A program made the position numbers and the translations under genes. A stretch of DNA of 20,596 bases from Pseudomonadota bacterium. Lineage in GTDB: Bacteria > Pseudomonadota > Gammaproteobacteria > Burkholderiales > Burkholderiaceae. The notes under the pieces are model-generated. The model saw only the letters and a list, made by a program, of their open reading frames with translations, ran no database searches and was not told the DNA's origin. Below, piece by piece: positions 1 to 9,757 of the stretch. Position 1 is the first letter of the stretch. Each line of letters opens with the position of its first letter. The stretch covers positions 1-20,596 of the forward strand of contig CAUJJP010000047.1 in assembly GCA_963205525.1 (NCBI GenBank), read 5' to 3'.

Positions 1-719
1 TCGTCGAACAGGCACACGCGCGCGCTCGGCGCGTAGTGCGACTCCAGGGTTCCGGAGGCGCGCGGGCGGTCGGCGTCGGGCGCCGCCAGCGGCGTGCCGA
101 GCACGGTTTCGATCTGCGCCGCCAGCACGCTGCCCGGGCGCAGCAAGGCCGGCGGCCCGGCGCTGCAGTCGACGATGGTGGACTCGATGCCGAGCGTGCA
201 ATCGCCGCCGTCCAGCACCAGGAGCTCGGGGCCGAACTCCTGCACCACGTGGGCGGCGCGCGTCGGGCTGACACGGCCGAACCGGTTCGCGCTCGGCGCC
301 GCCAGCCCAGGGACGCCGGCCGCCGCCGCGGCGCGCAGCAGCGCCTGTGCCACCGGGTGTGCCGGGCAGCGCAGGCCTATGCTGTCCTGGCCGCCGGCGG
401 CGGCGCCACCGACACCGGGGCGGCGGCGCAGGATCTGGGTCAGCGGTCCGGGCCAGAAGCGCGCCATCAGCGCCTGCGCCTGCGCGCCCGGTGCGGCGCA
501 GAAGTGGAGCGCGGCGTGTGCATCGGCGACGTGCCCGATCAGCGGGTGATCCGCCGGCCCGCCCATGGCGGCCAAGATTGCGGCCCCCGCCCCGGCCTCG
601 TCGGCGCGTGCAGCCAGGCCGTAGACGGTCTCGGTGGGGAATGCCACCAGGCGGCCGGCCGCCAGTTCGCGCGCGGCCTGGGCCTGCGCGGCCGGATCGC
701 TGCCGTCGAGCACGGGCAT
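1..719 (-). CDS. sua5: Threonylcarbamoyl-AMP synthase, Sua5/YrdC/TsaC family (3' end cut by window edge)
   Basis: The enzyme makes L-threonylcarbamoyl-AMP from threonine, bicarbonate and ATP, the donor for t6A at position 37 of ANN-decoding tRNAs, in the cytoplasm. About 239 codons are visible, starting at ATG 719 (MPVLDGSD). The YrdC-fold signature AFPTETVYGLAARADE is near residue 27. APSANRFGRVSPT and a later LLRPG segment match the nucleotide-binding core. The visible part ends with ASGTLESHYAPSARV, an SHYAP-type linker that in long Sua5 proteins joins the YrdC domain to the C-terminal Sua5 domain. This suggests the long form (about 320-350 residues) rather than a YrdC-only protein, with the rest beyond the left edge. 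It lies 8 bp downstream of purK on the same strand, so it is probably cotranscribed with purEK, as is common in betaproteobacteria. The family call is firm; long versus short form is inference. Confidence 0.93.
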   Translation of the reverse strand, partial: MPVLDGSDPAAQAQAARELAAGRLVAFPTETVYGLAARADEAGAGAAILAAMGGPADHPLIGHVADAHAALHFCAAPGAQAQALMARFWPGPLTQILRRRPGVGGAAAGGQDSIGLRCPAHPVAQALLRAAAAAGVPGLAAPSANRFGRVSPTRAAHVVQEFGPELLVLDGGDCTLGIESTIVDCSAGPPALLRPGSVLAAQIETVLGTPLAAPDADRPRASGTLESHYAPSARVCLFD

Positions 720-727
720 GCCGGAAC

Positions 728-1915
728 CTACGGCGGCGGCAGGCCGAGCAGCGTGCAGGCCTGCTGCGCCGTCGCCCGCGCCTGCGCGGCGCTGGCGCCG
801 ACCAGGGTCAGATGACCCATCTTGCGCCCGGGCCGCGCCTGCGCCTTGCCGTACAGGTGCAGCCGGGCACCGGGCAGGGCGAGCACGGCGGCCCAGTCGG
901 GGCTGCGCGGCGGCCGGTCTGCACCGTCGGCGAACCAGAGATCGCCCAGCAGGTTGAGCATCACGGCCGGCGAGTGCAGGCGCGGCATGGGCAGCGGCAG
1001 CCCGGCCAGCGTGCGCACCTGCAGGTCGAACTGCGAGAGGTCGCAGGCATCGATGCTGTAGTGGCCCGAGTTGTGCGGCCGCGGCGCCATCTCGTTGGCG
1101 ACCAGGCAGCCGTCGGCGAGGACGAAGAACTCCACGCACAGCACGCCGACGTAGTCCAGCGCGGCGGCGATGCGCGTCGCCGCGGCCACCGCTGCGCCCG
1201 CGCTGGCGGCTGCCAGCTCGGGTGCCGGCACCTGGGTGACGGCGAGGATGCCGTCGCGGTGCAGGTTCTGCTGCGGCGGCAGGTGCACACAGCCCCCGTC
1301 GCGGCCACGGGCGACGATCACGCTGCACTCCAGCTGCAGCGCGAGCCGGCGCTCGAGCACGCAGGGCGCGCGCCCGAGCGCGGCCCATGCGGCGCCGAGC
1401 TCGGCGGCGCTGGCCACGCTGCGCTGGCCCTTGCCGTCGTAGCCCAGGCTGGCGGTCTTGAGCAGGCCGGGGAACAGGTCCTGCCCCACCGCCGCCAGAT
1501 CCGGCTCGCTGGCGATGACGGCGTAGGGCGCGCAGGCCACGTCGGCACGCTGGAAGAAGGCCTTCTCGCGCGCGCGCTGCTGGCACACCGCCACCGCGTC
1601 GGCGGAAGGCGCCACCACGGTCTGCGCCGCCAGCGCCTGAAGCGCGCTGGCCGGGACGTTCTCGAACTCGGTGCTCACCGCCTGTGCACGGGCGGCGAGC
1701 TGCTGCAGGGCGGCCGCGTCGTCGTAGGCGGCGCACAGGTGGTGGTGCGCCACCCGGCCGGCCGGGCTCTCGGGGTCGGGGTCGAGGACGGCGGTTTCGA
1801 AACCGAGCTGCTGCGCGGCGTGGACGAACATGCGGCCGAGCTGGCCGCCGCCGAGCACACCCAGGGTCGCCGGCCGACCGCGCGCGTCAATCGTCCCCGG
1901 CAGCAGCGGCCTCAC
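728..1915 (-). CDS. purK: N5-carboxyaminoimidazole ribonucleotide synthase
   Basis: PurK uses ATP and bicarbonate to convert AIR to N5-CAIR in de novo purine synthesis. It is an ATP-grasp enzyme of 395 residues, normal for the family. The N-terminal nucleotide-binding loop TLGVLGGGQLGRM is at residues 17-29. The ATP-grasp core includes KTASLGYDGKGQRSV, VEFFVLADG and NEMAPRPHNSGHYSIDAC, all typical of PurK. The start is GTG at 1915, which overlaps the TGA of purE in a GTGA arrangement and implies translational coupling. No better start lies before the conserved loop. It is followed after 8 bp by sua5. The residues before the loop are not conserved in the family, so the exact start is slightly less certain than the identity. 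Confidence 0.96.
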   Translation of the reverse strand: MRPLLPGTIDARGRPATLGVLGGGQLGRMFVHAAQQLGFETAVLDPDPESPAGRVAHHHLCAAYDDAAALQQLAARAQAVSTEFENVPASALQALAAQTVVAPSADAVAVCQQRAREKAFFQRADVACAPYAVIASEPDLAAVGQDLFPGLLKTASLGYDGKGQRSVASAAELGAAWAALGRAPCVLERRLALQLECSVIVARGRDGGCVHLPPQQNLHRDGILAVTQVPAPELAAASAGAAVAAATRIAAALDYVGVLCVEFFVLADGCLVANEMAPRPHNSGHYSIDACDLSQFDLQVRTLAGLPLPMPRLHSPAVMLNLLGDLWFADGADRPPRSPDWAAVLALPGARLHLYGKAQARPGRKMGHLTLVGASAAQARATAQQACTLLGLPPP

Positions 1916-2397
1916 TTCAGCTCGCCCGTCATCGCGCGCGCGGCCTCGGTCTGCGCCTGGCGCCAGGCCTGCAGCCGCGCCAGCAGGGTGGGGTCGTCAG
2001 CCGCCAGCATGGCGACCGCGAACAGCGCCGCGTTCACCGCCCCGGCCTCGCCGATGGCGAAGGTGGCCACCGGGATGCCGCGCGGCATCTGGACGATGGA
2101 GTACAGCGAATCCAGGCCTTGCAGGTGGCGACTGGGCACCGGCACCCCGAGCACCGGCACCACGGTCTTGGCCGCCAGCATGCCCGGCAGGTGCGCCGCG
2201 CCGCCGGCACCGGCGATGATGGCGCGCACGCCGCGCGCCTGCGCCGTCTCGGCGAAGCGGAACATCTCGTCGGGCATGCGGTGCGCCGACAAGACCTGGC
2301 GTCCGTGCGCGACCCCGAACTCGTCCAGCACCCGCGCCGCCTTGCCCAGGCAGTCCCAGTCGGACGCAGAACCCATCACCAGCTCGACCAGATTCAT
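1912..2397 (-). CDS. purE: N5-CAIR mutase (class I PurE)
   Basis: PurE rearranges N5-CAIR, the product of PurK, to CAIR. The protein is 161 residues, the usual class I length. Signature segments are MGSASDWDCL (8-17), the catalytic SAHRMPDEM (37-45), AGAGGAAHLPGM (62-73) and GVPVPS (84-89). I chose ATG 2397 over an in-frame GTG at 2433 for two reasons. Its N-terminus MNLVELVMGSASDW fits the family, and a good ribosome binding site (GGGGGTGAG) precedes it at 2401-2409. The GTG start would add 12 non-conserved residues and abut the upstream stop codon. The 3' end overlaps purK by 4 bases. The upstream same-strand neighbour is an unrecognised helical protein instead of the purC often found here. 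Confidence 0.96.
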   Translation of the reverse strand: MNLVELVMGSASDWDCLGKAARVLDEFGVAHGRQVLSAHRMPDEMFRFAETAQARGVRAIIAGAGGAAHLPGMLAAKTVVPVLGVPVPSRHLQGLDSLYSIVQMPRGIPVATFAIGEAGAVNAALFAVAMLAADDPTLLARLQAWRQAQTEAARAMTGELK

Positions 2398-2400
2398 CGA

Positions 2401-2409
2401 CTCACCCCC
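2401..2409 (-). promoter_or_regulatory. Ribosome binding site of purE
   Basis: On the minus strand this reads GGGGGTGAG, ending 3 bases before ATG 2397, with the G-run core about 7 bases away. It matches the anti-Shine-Dalgarno complement with one mismatch. It decides the purE start in favour of 2397 over the upstream GTG at 2433. Confidence 0.6.
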
Positions 2410-2433
2410 GTGCGCCCGCCGCGGCGTGCCCAC

Positions 2434-3486
2434 TCATTGCCGCCAGTGTGGCGGAACCGCGAGCAGGCCGGTCGCCGCGAGGCAGTCGTGCAGGCGCTGC
2501 GCCTGCCGATCGTGCGCCTGCAGCTCGCGCTGGCGCCGCAGGTCGAGCGCTTGCGCGTCCTGCCCGCTGCGGCGGGCGTGCTCGGCCAGCACGCTGAGCG
2601 CAAGAGCGCGCTCGCCGCCGTCTGCCGGCAGCTCGAGCACCGCCTGCAGGTCGGTGATGACGGCGGCCGGCAGCGGCTGCGGGCCCAGGGCCAGCTCGGC
2701 CGCGCCGAGTTCGGCCTGCGCACAGACCCAGCCGGCGGCGCCTCGATCGTCGGTCTGGGCGAGGAAGGCCTGCAGCTCGACGCGCGCCCGCGCGTGCTCG
2801 CCGCACAGGTTGAGCGCCATGCCCAGCGCCAGCCGGTGCAGCGCCGGCTGCGGACCGACGCCGGCGCCGCCGTCGTAGTTGATCGCCGATTCGACGCGCA
2901 GCAGCAGCTCGCGCGCCTGTGCGGCGTCGAGCTGGCCGCGCAGGCGGCCGATGCGGAACTTGTCGATCGCCGCCACCGCCTGGTTGAACATCACCGTGCT
3001 GAGCGCCCCCGCCACGCCCAGCGAGCCCGCCGCCAGCCGGGCCGCGAGCTGCCATTGCGCCGTCGCCTGCGGCGCGCCGGCGTACTCGCACAGCAGCATC
3101 AGCAGACTGGCGCTGCGCAGCCGCACGCGGTCGTCGGGCAGGTCGGGCCGCGCCACCGTCGGCGCCAGCAGCGCCGCCGCCTGCTCGAAGCGGGCGTGGT
3201 TGTACTCGATCAGCGCCAGCCAACCCTGGGCCAGCGCCGCCAGGTCGAGCAGCCCGAGCTGGCTGCCGATCAGGGCCGCGCGCTGCAGGCGCTCGCTGGC
3301 GCGCGCGGCGTCGTTGCGGTAGCTGGCCGCCACCCCCTCGATCAGCATCAGCTGCGCCGTCGAGGCCGGGTCGTAGGCCGCTGCTGCCCGTGCCTGCGCC
3401 ACCAGGGCATCGGCCTGCCCCAGCTCGCCCAGCATCGCCGCCACGTAGGCGCGTGCGATCAGCGGCTCCAGCGCCTGGGCATCCAT
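2434..3486 (-). CDS. Unrecognised Ala/Leu-rich helical-repeat (TPR-like) protein
   Basis: The 350-residue protein is not one I recognise by name. It is almost entirely predicted alpha-helix, rich in Ala, Leu, Arg and Gln. Helix pairs of about 34-40 residues resemble degenerate tetratricopeptide repeats: AYVAAMLGELGQADALVAQA, AALAQGWLALIEYNHARFEQ, LRSASLLMLLCEYAGAPQAT and LALGMALNLCGEHARARVEL. There is no signal peptide, membrane segment or catalytic motif, so a cytosolic scaffold or interaction role is the best inference. It resembles the N-terminal sensor part of TPR-containing GGDEF or MalT-like regulators, but no output domain is present. The start ATG 3486 has only a weak upstream purine stretch. 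It lies 45 bp after fba and 36 bp before purE, so it is probably cotranscribed with them, and it occupies the place where purC sits in many betaproteobacteria. Coding reality is supported by the operon position and clean frame; function is unknown. Confidence 0.75.
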   Translation of the reverse strand: MDAQALEPLIARAYVAAMLGELGQADALVAQARAAAAYDPASTAQLMLIEGVAASYRNDAARASERLQRAALIGSQLGLLDLAALAQGWLALIEYNHARFEQAAALLAPTVARPDLPDDRVRLRSASLLMLLCEYAGAPQATAQWQLAARLAAGSLGVAGALSTVMFNQAVAAIDKFRIGRLRGQLDAAQARELLLRVESAINYDGGAGVGPQPALHRLALGMALNLCGEHARARVELQAFLAQTDDRGAAGWVCAQAELGAAELALGPQPLPAAVITDLQAVLELPADGGERALALSVLAEHARRSGQDAQALDLRRQRELQAHDRQAQRLHDCLAATGLLAVPPHWRQ

Positions 3487-3531
3487 GGATCCGCCGCCCC
3501 AGGGCTGCGCCCGCGACCTGCAAGCGCAGCC

Positions 3532-4572
3532 TCAGGCCGCGTAGGCGCGCGCCATCTGCGCGAGCGACTTGGGCTCGATGCGCGCCGCCTGCCCTTCGCA
3601 GCCGAACTCGAGGTAGCGCTGGCGGCAGATCTGCCTGGCCGCCTCGCGCGCCGGCTTGAGGTAGTCGCGCGGGTCGAACTTCTCCGGGTTCTCGACCATG
3701 TACTTGCGGATCGCGCCGGTCATCGCGAGCCGGATGTCGGTGTCGATGTTGACCTTGCGCACGCCGTGCTTGATCGCCTCCTGCAGCTCCTCGACCGGCA
3801 CGCCGTAGGTCTCCTTCATCTGCCCGCCGTGGGCGCGGATGATGGCCAGCAGCTCCTGCGGCACGCTGGAGCTGCCGTGCATCACCAGGTGGGTGTCCGG
3901 GATGCGGCGGTGGATCTCCTTGATGCGGTCGATCGCCAGGATGTCGCCGGTGGGCTTGCGGCTGAACTTGTAGGCGCCGTGGCTGGTGCCGATGGCGATC
4001 GCCAGCGCGTCGACTTGCGTACGGGCGACGAAGTCCGCCGCCTGCTCGGGGTCGGTGAGCAGCTGCTCGCGCGTCATCGTGGCCTCGGTGCCGTGGCCGT
4101 CTTCCTTGTCGCCGCGCATGGTCTCCAGGCTGCCCAGGCAGCCGAGCTCACCCTCGACGGTGACGCCCACCGCGTGCGCCATGGCCACCACCTGGCGCGT
4201 CACGTCGACGTTGTAGTCGTAGCTGGAGATGGTCTTGCCGTCGGCCTCCAGGCTGCCGTCCATCATCACCGAGCTGAAGCCGAGGTCGATCGCGCCCTTG
4301 CACACCGCCGGGCTCTGACCGTGGTCCTGGTGCATCACGAGCGGGATCTTCGGCCACTGCTCGAGCGCGGCCTGGATCAGATACTTGATGAAGGGCTCGC
4401 CGGCGTACTTGCGCGCACCGGCGCTGGCCTGCAGGATCACCGGCGCGCCGACCTCGTCGGCGGCGCTCATCACCGCCTGCACCTGCTCGAGGTTGTTGAC
4501 GTTGAAGGCCGGGATGCCGTAGCCGTGCTCGGCGGCGTGGTCCAGCAGCTGGCGCATGGAAACGAGGGGCAT
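3532..4572 (-). CDS. fba: Class II fructose-1,6-bisphosphate aldolase
   Basis: The enzyme cleaves fructose-1,6-bisphosphate to glyceraldehyde-3-phosphate and dihydroxyacetone phosphate, or the reverse in gluconeogenesis and the Calvin cycle. It is a zinc-dependent cytosolic TIM barrel of 346 residues. Visible features are [14 protein letters not shown] near the N-terminus, the catalytic/zinc segment [11 protein letters not shown] (Asp83, with His81 and His84), [10 protein letters not shown] (141-150), zinc ligand GTSHGAYK (His198) and zinc ligand [12 protein letters not shown] (His232). Then comes [13 protein letters not shown]. The length and the C-terminal CEGQAARI segment fit the FbaA/CbbA type of betaproteobacteria. 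ATG 4572 is preceded by GAGGAG at 4584-4579. It is the first gene of the minus-strand run into purEK-sua5 and diverges from the ATPase/STAS-like gene. Confidence 0.97.
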   Translation of the reverse strand: MPLVSMRQLLDHAAEHGYGIPAFNVNNLEQVQAVMSAADEVGAPVILQASAGARKYAGEPFIKYLIQAALEQWPKIPLVMHQDHGQSPAVCKGAIDLGFSSVMMDGSLEADGKTISSYDYNVDVTRQVVAMAHAVGVTVEGELGCLGSLETMRGDKEDGHGTEATMTREQLLTDPEQAADFVARTQVDALAIAIGTSHGAYKFSRKPTGDILAIDRIKEIHRRIPDTHLVMHGSSSVPQELLAIIRAHGGQMKETYGVPVEELQEAIKHGVRKVNIDTDIRLAMTGAIRKYMVENPEKFDPRDYLKPAREAARQICRQRYLEFGCEGQAARIEPKSLAQMARAYAA

Positions 4573-4812
4573 GGCAGTCTCCTCAGGGACGGGCGATGGC
4601 GGGTTGGCGGCGCGCCCCTTCGGTGCCGCTGCCTGGTGCCACTGTCTGGCGCCGCTGCACGGGGGGCGGAAACAGCCGCGATTCTATCGGCCACCCCCAC
4701 CGGGGGGCTTGATCTGGGCCGCTTTGCACCCGCTTATCCGGGCGCCACCGGCGATCCGCGCGGCCACACTGCGCCGACCGCAGCCCCGCTCGATGGGCTG
4801 TGCGGAGCCCCC
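4573..4812. promoter_or_regulatory. Divergent intergenic region between fba and the ATPase/STAS-like gene
   Basis: These 240 bp separate two divergent genes and should carry both promoters. On the minus strand a -10-like TAGAAT (4686-4681, 5 of 6 to consensus) lies about 110 bp before the fba start, but no good -35 is seen at 16-18 bp. On the plus strand TTGATC (4709-4714), 17 bp, then GCTTAT (4732-4737) is a weak candidate for the ATPase gene. A C5/G-run hairpin occupies 4694-4706. The stretch 4621-4659 holds tandem repeats, listed separately. The hexamers are seen directly; promoter activity is inferred. Confidence 0.4.
4621..4659. repeat. Three imperfect 13-bp tandem repeats in the fba leader
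   Basis: Three adjacent 13-bp units read cggtgccgctgcc, tggtgccactgtc and tggcgccgctgca on the plus strand, sharing the pattern ggYgccRctg. They lie between the -10-like box at 4681-4686 and the fba start, so if that promoter is real they are in the fba 5' untranslated RNA. The repeat is seen directly; any regulatory role is inference. The 13-bp period does not match one helical turn. Confidence 0.5.
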
Positions 4813-5817
4813 ATGAAGCGCCCGACTGTCGCCTCCATCTCGACCTGGATCACCCCCGCCGCCATCGCCCACGGCGAAGACCTGATCGCCCACCTGATGC
4901 AGCGCCTGGACTTCAGCCGGCGCCGCGCGCGCGCGTGGCTGGACCAGCTGGTGCAGTCCGGCTGGCTGCAGATGCAGGGCACGCGCCGCCGCCCGCACTA
5001 CCAGCCCGGCCCCTTGCGCCAGGTGGTCAGGCGCTACGCGCTCGCCGGCCTGGAGGAGGACCGCGCCTGGGCGCAGGACTTCGCGCCCTGCCTGGCCCTG
5101 CGCCCGAACGTTGCGCGCATCGCCGCCCACGCCTTCACCGAGCTCGTGAACAACGCGATCGACCACAGCGGCGGCAGCGGCGTCACGGTTTCAGTGCGCC
5201 AGACCGCGCTGCACCTGCAGCTGCTGGTGAGCGACGACGGCTGCGGCCTGTTCGAGCGCGTGCAGCAGCACTGGCGCATCGACGAGCCGCGGCTGGCGAT
5301 GCTGGAACTGGGCAAGGGCCGGCTGAGCTCGCAGCCCGAGCGCCACCGCGGCCAGGGCCTGTTCTTCGTCGCCCGCGCGGCCGACATCTTCGACCTGCAC
5401 GCCAACCAGCACGCCTTCCAGCGCCGCCCCGGGCGCAGCGGATGGTCGGGCGTGCGCGCGCTGGCGCAGCAAGGCACCTCGATCTACCTGGCGCTCGCGC
5501 TCGACAGCACGCGCACCCTGGACGAGGTGCTGCGTGCGAACGCCGAGCAGGGCTACGCCCTGGACCACACCGAGGTCAGCCTGCGCCTGCTCGCGGGCGA
5601 GCAGCGCTGGCTGGACTCGCGCGCGCAGGCGCGCCGGGTGGCGGCGCGGCTGGGTGCCTTCCGGCGCGCCGCACTCGACTTCAGCGGCATCGACGAGGTC
5701 GGCCCGGCCTTCGCCGACGAGCTGTTCCGGGTCTGGGGTCACGCCCATCCCCAGGTGCGGCTGGTGGCGGACAACGCCTCGCCGCAGGTGGCGGCGATGA
5801 TCGCCGCCGTGCAGTAG
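4813..5817 (+). CDS. GHKL ATPase fused to STAS-like DUF4325 domain
   Basis: This is a 334-residue cytosolic regulator-type protein. Residues 1-75 look like a winged-helix segment (AIAHGEDLIAHLMQ, then SRRRARAWLDQLVQSGWLQ). Residues 95-235 are an HATPase_c domain like anti-sigma and histidine kinases: N-box AFTELVNNAIDHS (107-119), G1 box DDGCGL (141-146) and G2 box HRGQGLFFVARAADIF (178-193). Residues 265-334 match DUF4325, a STAS-like fold, with ALDFSGIDEVGPAFADELF (287-305). No phosphoacceptor His-kinase domain or receiver is present. The architecture joins an anti-sigma-like ATPase and an anti-anti-sigma-like module in one chain, suggesting a partner-switch-like regulator; its target is unknown. 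ATG 4813 has GGAG five bases upstream. It is the only plus-strand gene in the first 14 kb, divergent from fba and convergent with pyk, so it has its own promoter. Domain calls are strong; function is inferred. Confidence 0.88.
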   Translation: MKRPTVASISTWITPAAIAHGEDLIAHLMQRLDFSRRRARAWLDQLVQSGWLQMQGTRRRPHYQPGPLRQVVRRYALAGLEEDRAWAQDFAPCLALRPNVARIAAHAFTELVNNAIDHSGGSGVTVSVRQTALHLQLLVSDDGCGLFERVQQHWRIDEPRLAMLELGKGRLSSQPERHRGQGLFFVARAADIFDLHANQHAFQRRPGRSGWSGVRALAQQGTSIYLALALDSTRTLDEVLRANAEQGYALDHTEVSLRLLAGEQRWLDSRAQARRVAARLGAFRRAALDFSGIDEVGPAFADELFRVWGHAHPQVRLVADNASPQVAAMIAAVQ

Positions 5818-5848
5818 GCCGCAGGCCCAGCCCCCGCAGCGACGCGAC

Positions 5849-7276
5849 TCAGTCGACGCGGCAGACCTTGAGCATGTTGGTGCCGCCGGGGTGGCCCATG
5901 GGCTCGCCGCAGGTGATGGCGTAGGTGTCGCCCGGGCGCAGCACGCCGCGTTCCACCAGCAGCCGCTCGGCGGTGGCCAGGGCCTCGTCGCGGTCGATCA
6001 GGCGCGGCATCAGCAGCGGCTGCACGTTGCGGTACAAGCCCATGCGGCGCTGCGAGCCGAGCTGCGAGGTCAGGCCGTAGATCGGCACCCGGATGTGGTG
6101 GCGGCTCATCCACAGCGCGGTCGACCCCGACTCGGTGAGCGCGAGGATGGCCTTGCAGCCCAGGTGGTGGGCGGTGAACAGCGCGCCCATGGCGATGCTC
6201 TGGTCGATGCGGCCGAAGCGCTTGTTGGCGAAGTCGGTGTCCAGCGTGATGTCGTCGGCGCGCTCGGCCTCGAGCGCGATCGCCGCCATCTGCTCGACCG
6301 TCTCCAGCGGGTACTTGCCGGCCGCGGTCTCGGCGCTGAGCATCACGGCGTCGGTGCCGTCGAGCACCGCGTTGGCGACGTCGCTCACCTCGGCGCGGGT
6401 GGGCACCGCGTTCACGATCATCGACTCCATCATCTGGGTCGCGGTGATCGCGATCTTGTCGAGCTCGCGCGCCATCCGGATCATGCGTTTTTGCAGCGCC
6501 GGCACGGCGGCGTTGCCGACCTCCACCGCGAGGTCGCCGCGCGCGACCATGATGCCGTCGCTCGCCTTCAGGATGGCCTCGAGCTGCGGGATCGCCTCGC
6601 TGCGCTCGATCTTGGCGATCAGCGCCGGCTTGTGGCGCCAGGCCTCGCCGGCCACGTTGGCGAGCTGGCGCGCCATCTCCATGTCGGTGGCGCTCTTGGG
6701 GAAGCTCACCGCCAGGTAGTCGCACTGGAAGGACATCGCGGTCTTGATGTCCTCCATGTCCTTGGCCGTCAGTGCCGGCGCGGTGAGCCCGCCGCCGGCC
6801 TTGTTGATGCCCTTGTTGTTGCTCAGCTCGCCGCCGACGACGACCGTGGTGTGGACCTGGTCGCCGACCACCTTGTCCACCGTCAGGCGCAGCAGGCCGT
6901 CGTTCAGCAGCAAGGTGTCGCCGGGGCGCACGTCGCGCGGCAAGTCCTTGTAGTCCAGCCCCACCACGCCCTCGTCGCCCGGCTCGCTGCGCGCGGCGTC
7001 GAGCACGAAGGGATGGCCGGGGCGCAGCTCGATGCGGCCGTCGGCGAACTTGCCGACCCGGATCTTTGGCCCCTGCAGGTCGGCCATGACCGCCACCTCG
7101 CGGCCAGCGCGCTGTGCCACCTCGCGCACCAGCTTCGCGCGGTCGATGTGGTCCTGCGCCTTGCCGTGCGAGAAGTTCAGCCGCACCACGTCCACGCCCT
7201 GGCGGATCATGCGCTCCAGCAGTTCCGGCGAGGAGGAGGCGGGGCCGAGGGTGGCGACGATCTTGGTGGCGCGCAT
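5849..7276 (-). CDS. pyk: Pyruvate kinase
   Basis: Pyruvate kinase converts phosphoenolpyruvate and ADP to pyruvate and ATP, the last step of glycolysis. The protein is 475 residues, normal for a bacterial enzyme. Motifs seen are TKIVATLGPAS (4-14), VVRLNFSHG (30-38) with substrate and potassium contacts, ADLQGPKIRVG, the active-site region MVARGDLAVEVG, and the helix segment ATQMMESMI with DGTDAVMLSAETAAGKYP downstream. The C-terminal domain ends GHPGGTNMLKVCRVD. The start at ATG 7276 gives the usual MRATKIVATLGP N-terminus, though no clear Shine-Dalgarno precedes it. It lies 64 bp downstream of maeB on the same strand and converges on the ATPase/STAS-like gene across 31 bp with no convincing terminator. 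Confidence 0.97.
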   Translation of the reverse strand: MRATKIVATLGPASSSPELLERMIRQGVDVVRLNFSHGKAQDHIDRAKLVREVAQRAGREVAVMADLQGPKIRVGKFADGRIELRPGHPFVLDAARSEPGDEGVVGLDYKDLPRDVRPGDTLLLNDGLLRLTVDKVVGDQVHTTVVVGGELSNNKGINKAGGGLTAPALTAKDMEDIKTAMSFQCDYLAVSFPKSATDMEMARQLANVAGEAWRHKPALIAKIERSEAIPQLEAILKASDGIMVARGDLAVEVGNAAVPALQKRMIRMARELDKIAITATQMMESMIVNAVPTRAEVSDVANAVLDGTDAVMLSAETAAGKYPLETVEQMAAIALEAERADDITLDTDFANKRFGRIDQSIAMGALFTAHHLGCKAILALTESGSTALWMSRHHIRVPIYGLTSQLGSQRRMGLYRNVQPLLMPRLIDRDEALATAERLLVERGVLRPGDTYAITCGEPMGHPGGTNMLKVCRVD

Positions 7277-7340
7277 GGTGCAGGGGTCGGGTGCGGGTCG
7301 GCGGCGATGATAGGCGCGGCGTGTGTCGCTGCGATGGCCC

Positions 7341-9671
<2,331 letters not shown>

Positions 9672-9757
9672 CGATGTCTCCAGTTCAGGGTCGGGGGGGC
9701 GGGCGCGGCCCGGGTGCGGTACGCGGGCGGCGCCTGCGGGTGTGCTGTCGTTGGCGC

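Noticed and set aside
2398..2433. An alternative upstream GTG start for purE at 2433
   Set aside because: It adds 12 non-conserved residues and abuts the previous stop. ATG 2397 has a good ribosome site and the usual N-terminus.
1684..5817. A 1377-codon open frame on the plus strand running antisense through purK, purE, the helical protein and fba into the ATPase gene
   Set aside because: Only the last 334 codons (from 4813) have recognisable domains. The rest is Arg/Ala/Gly-rich shadow sequence opposite well-supported genes, as expected at this GC content.
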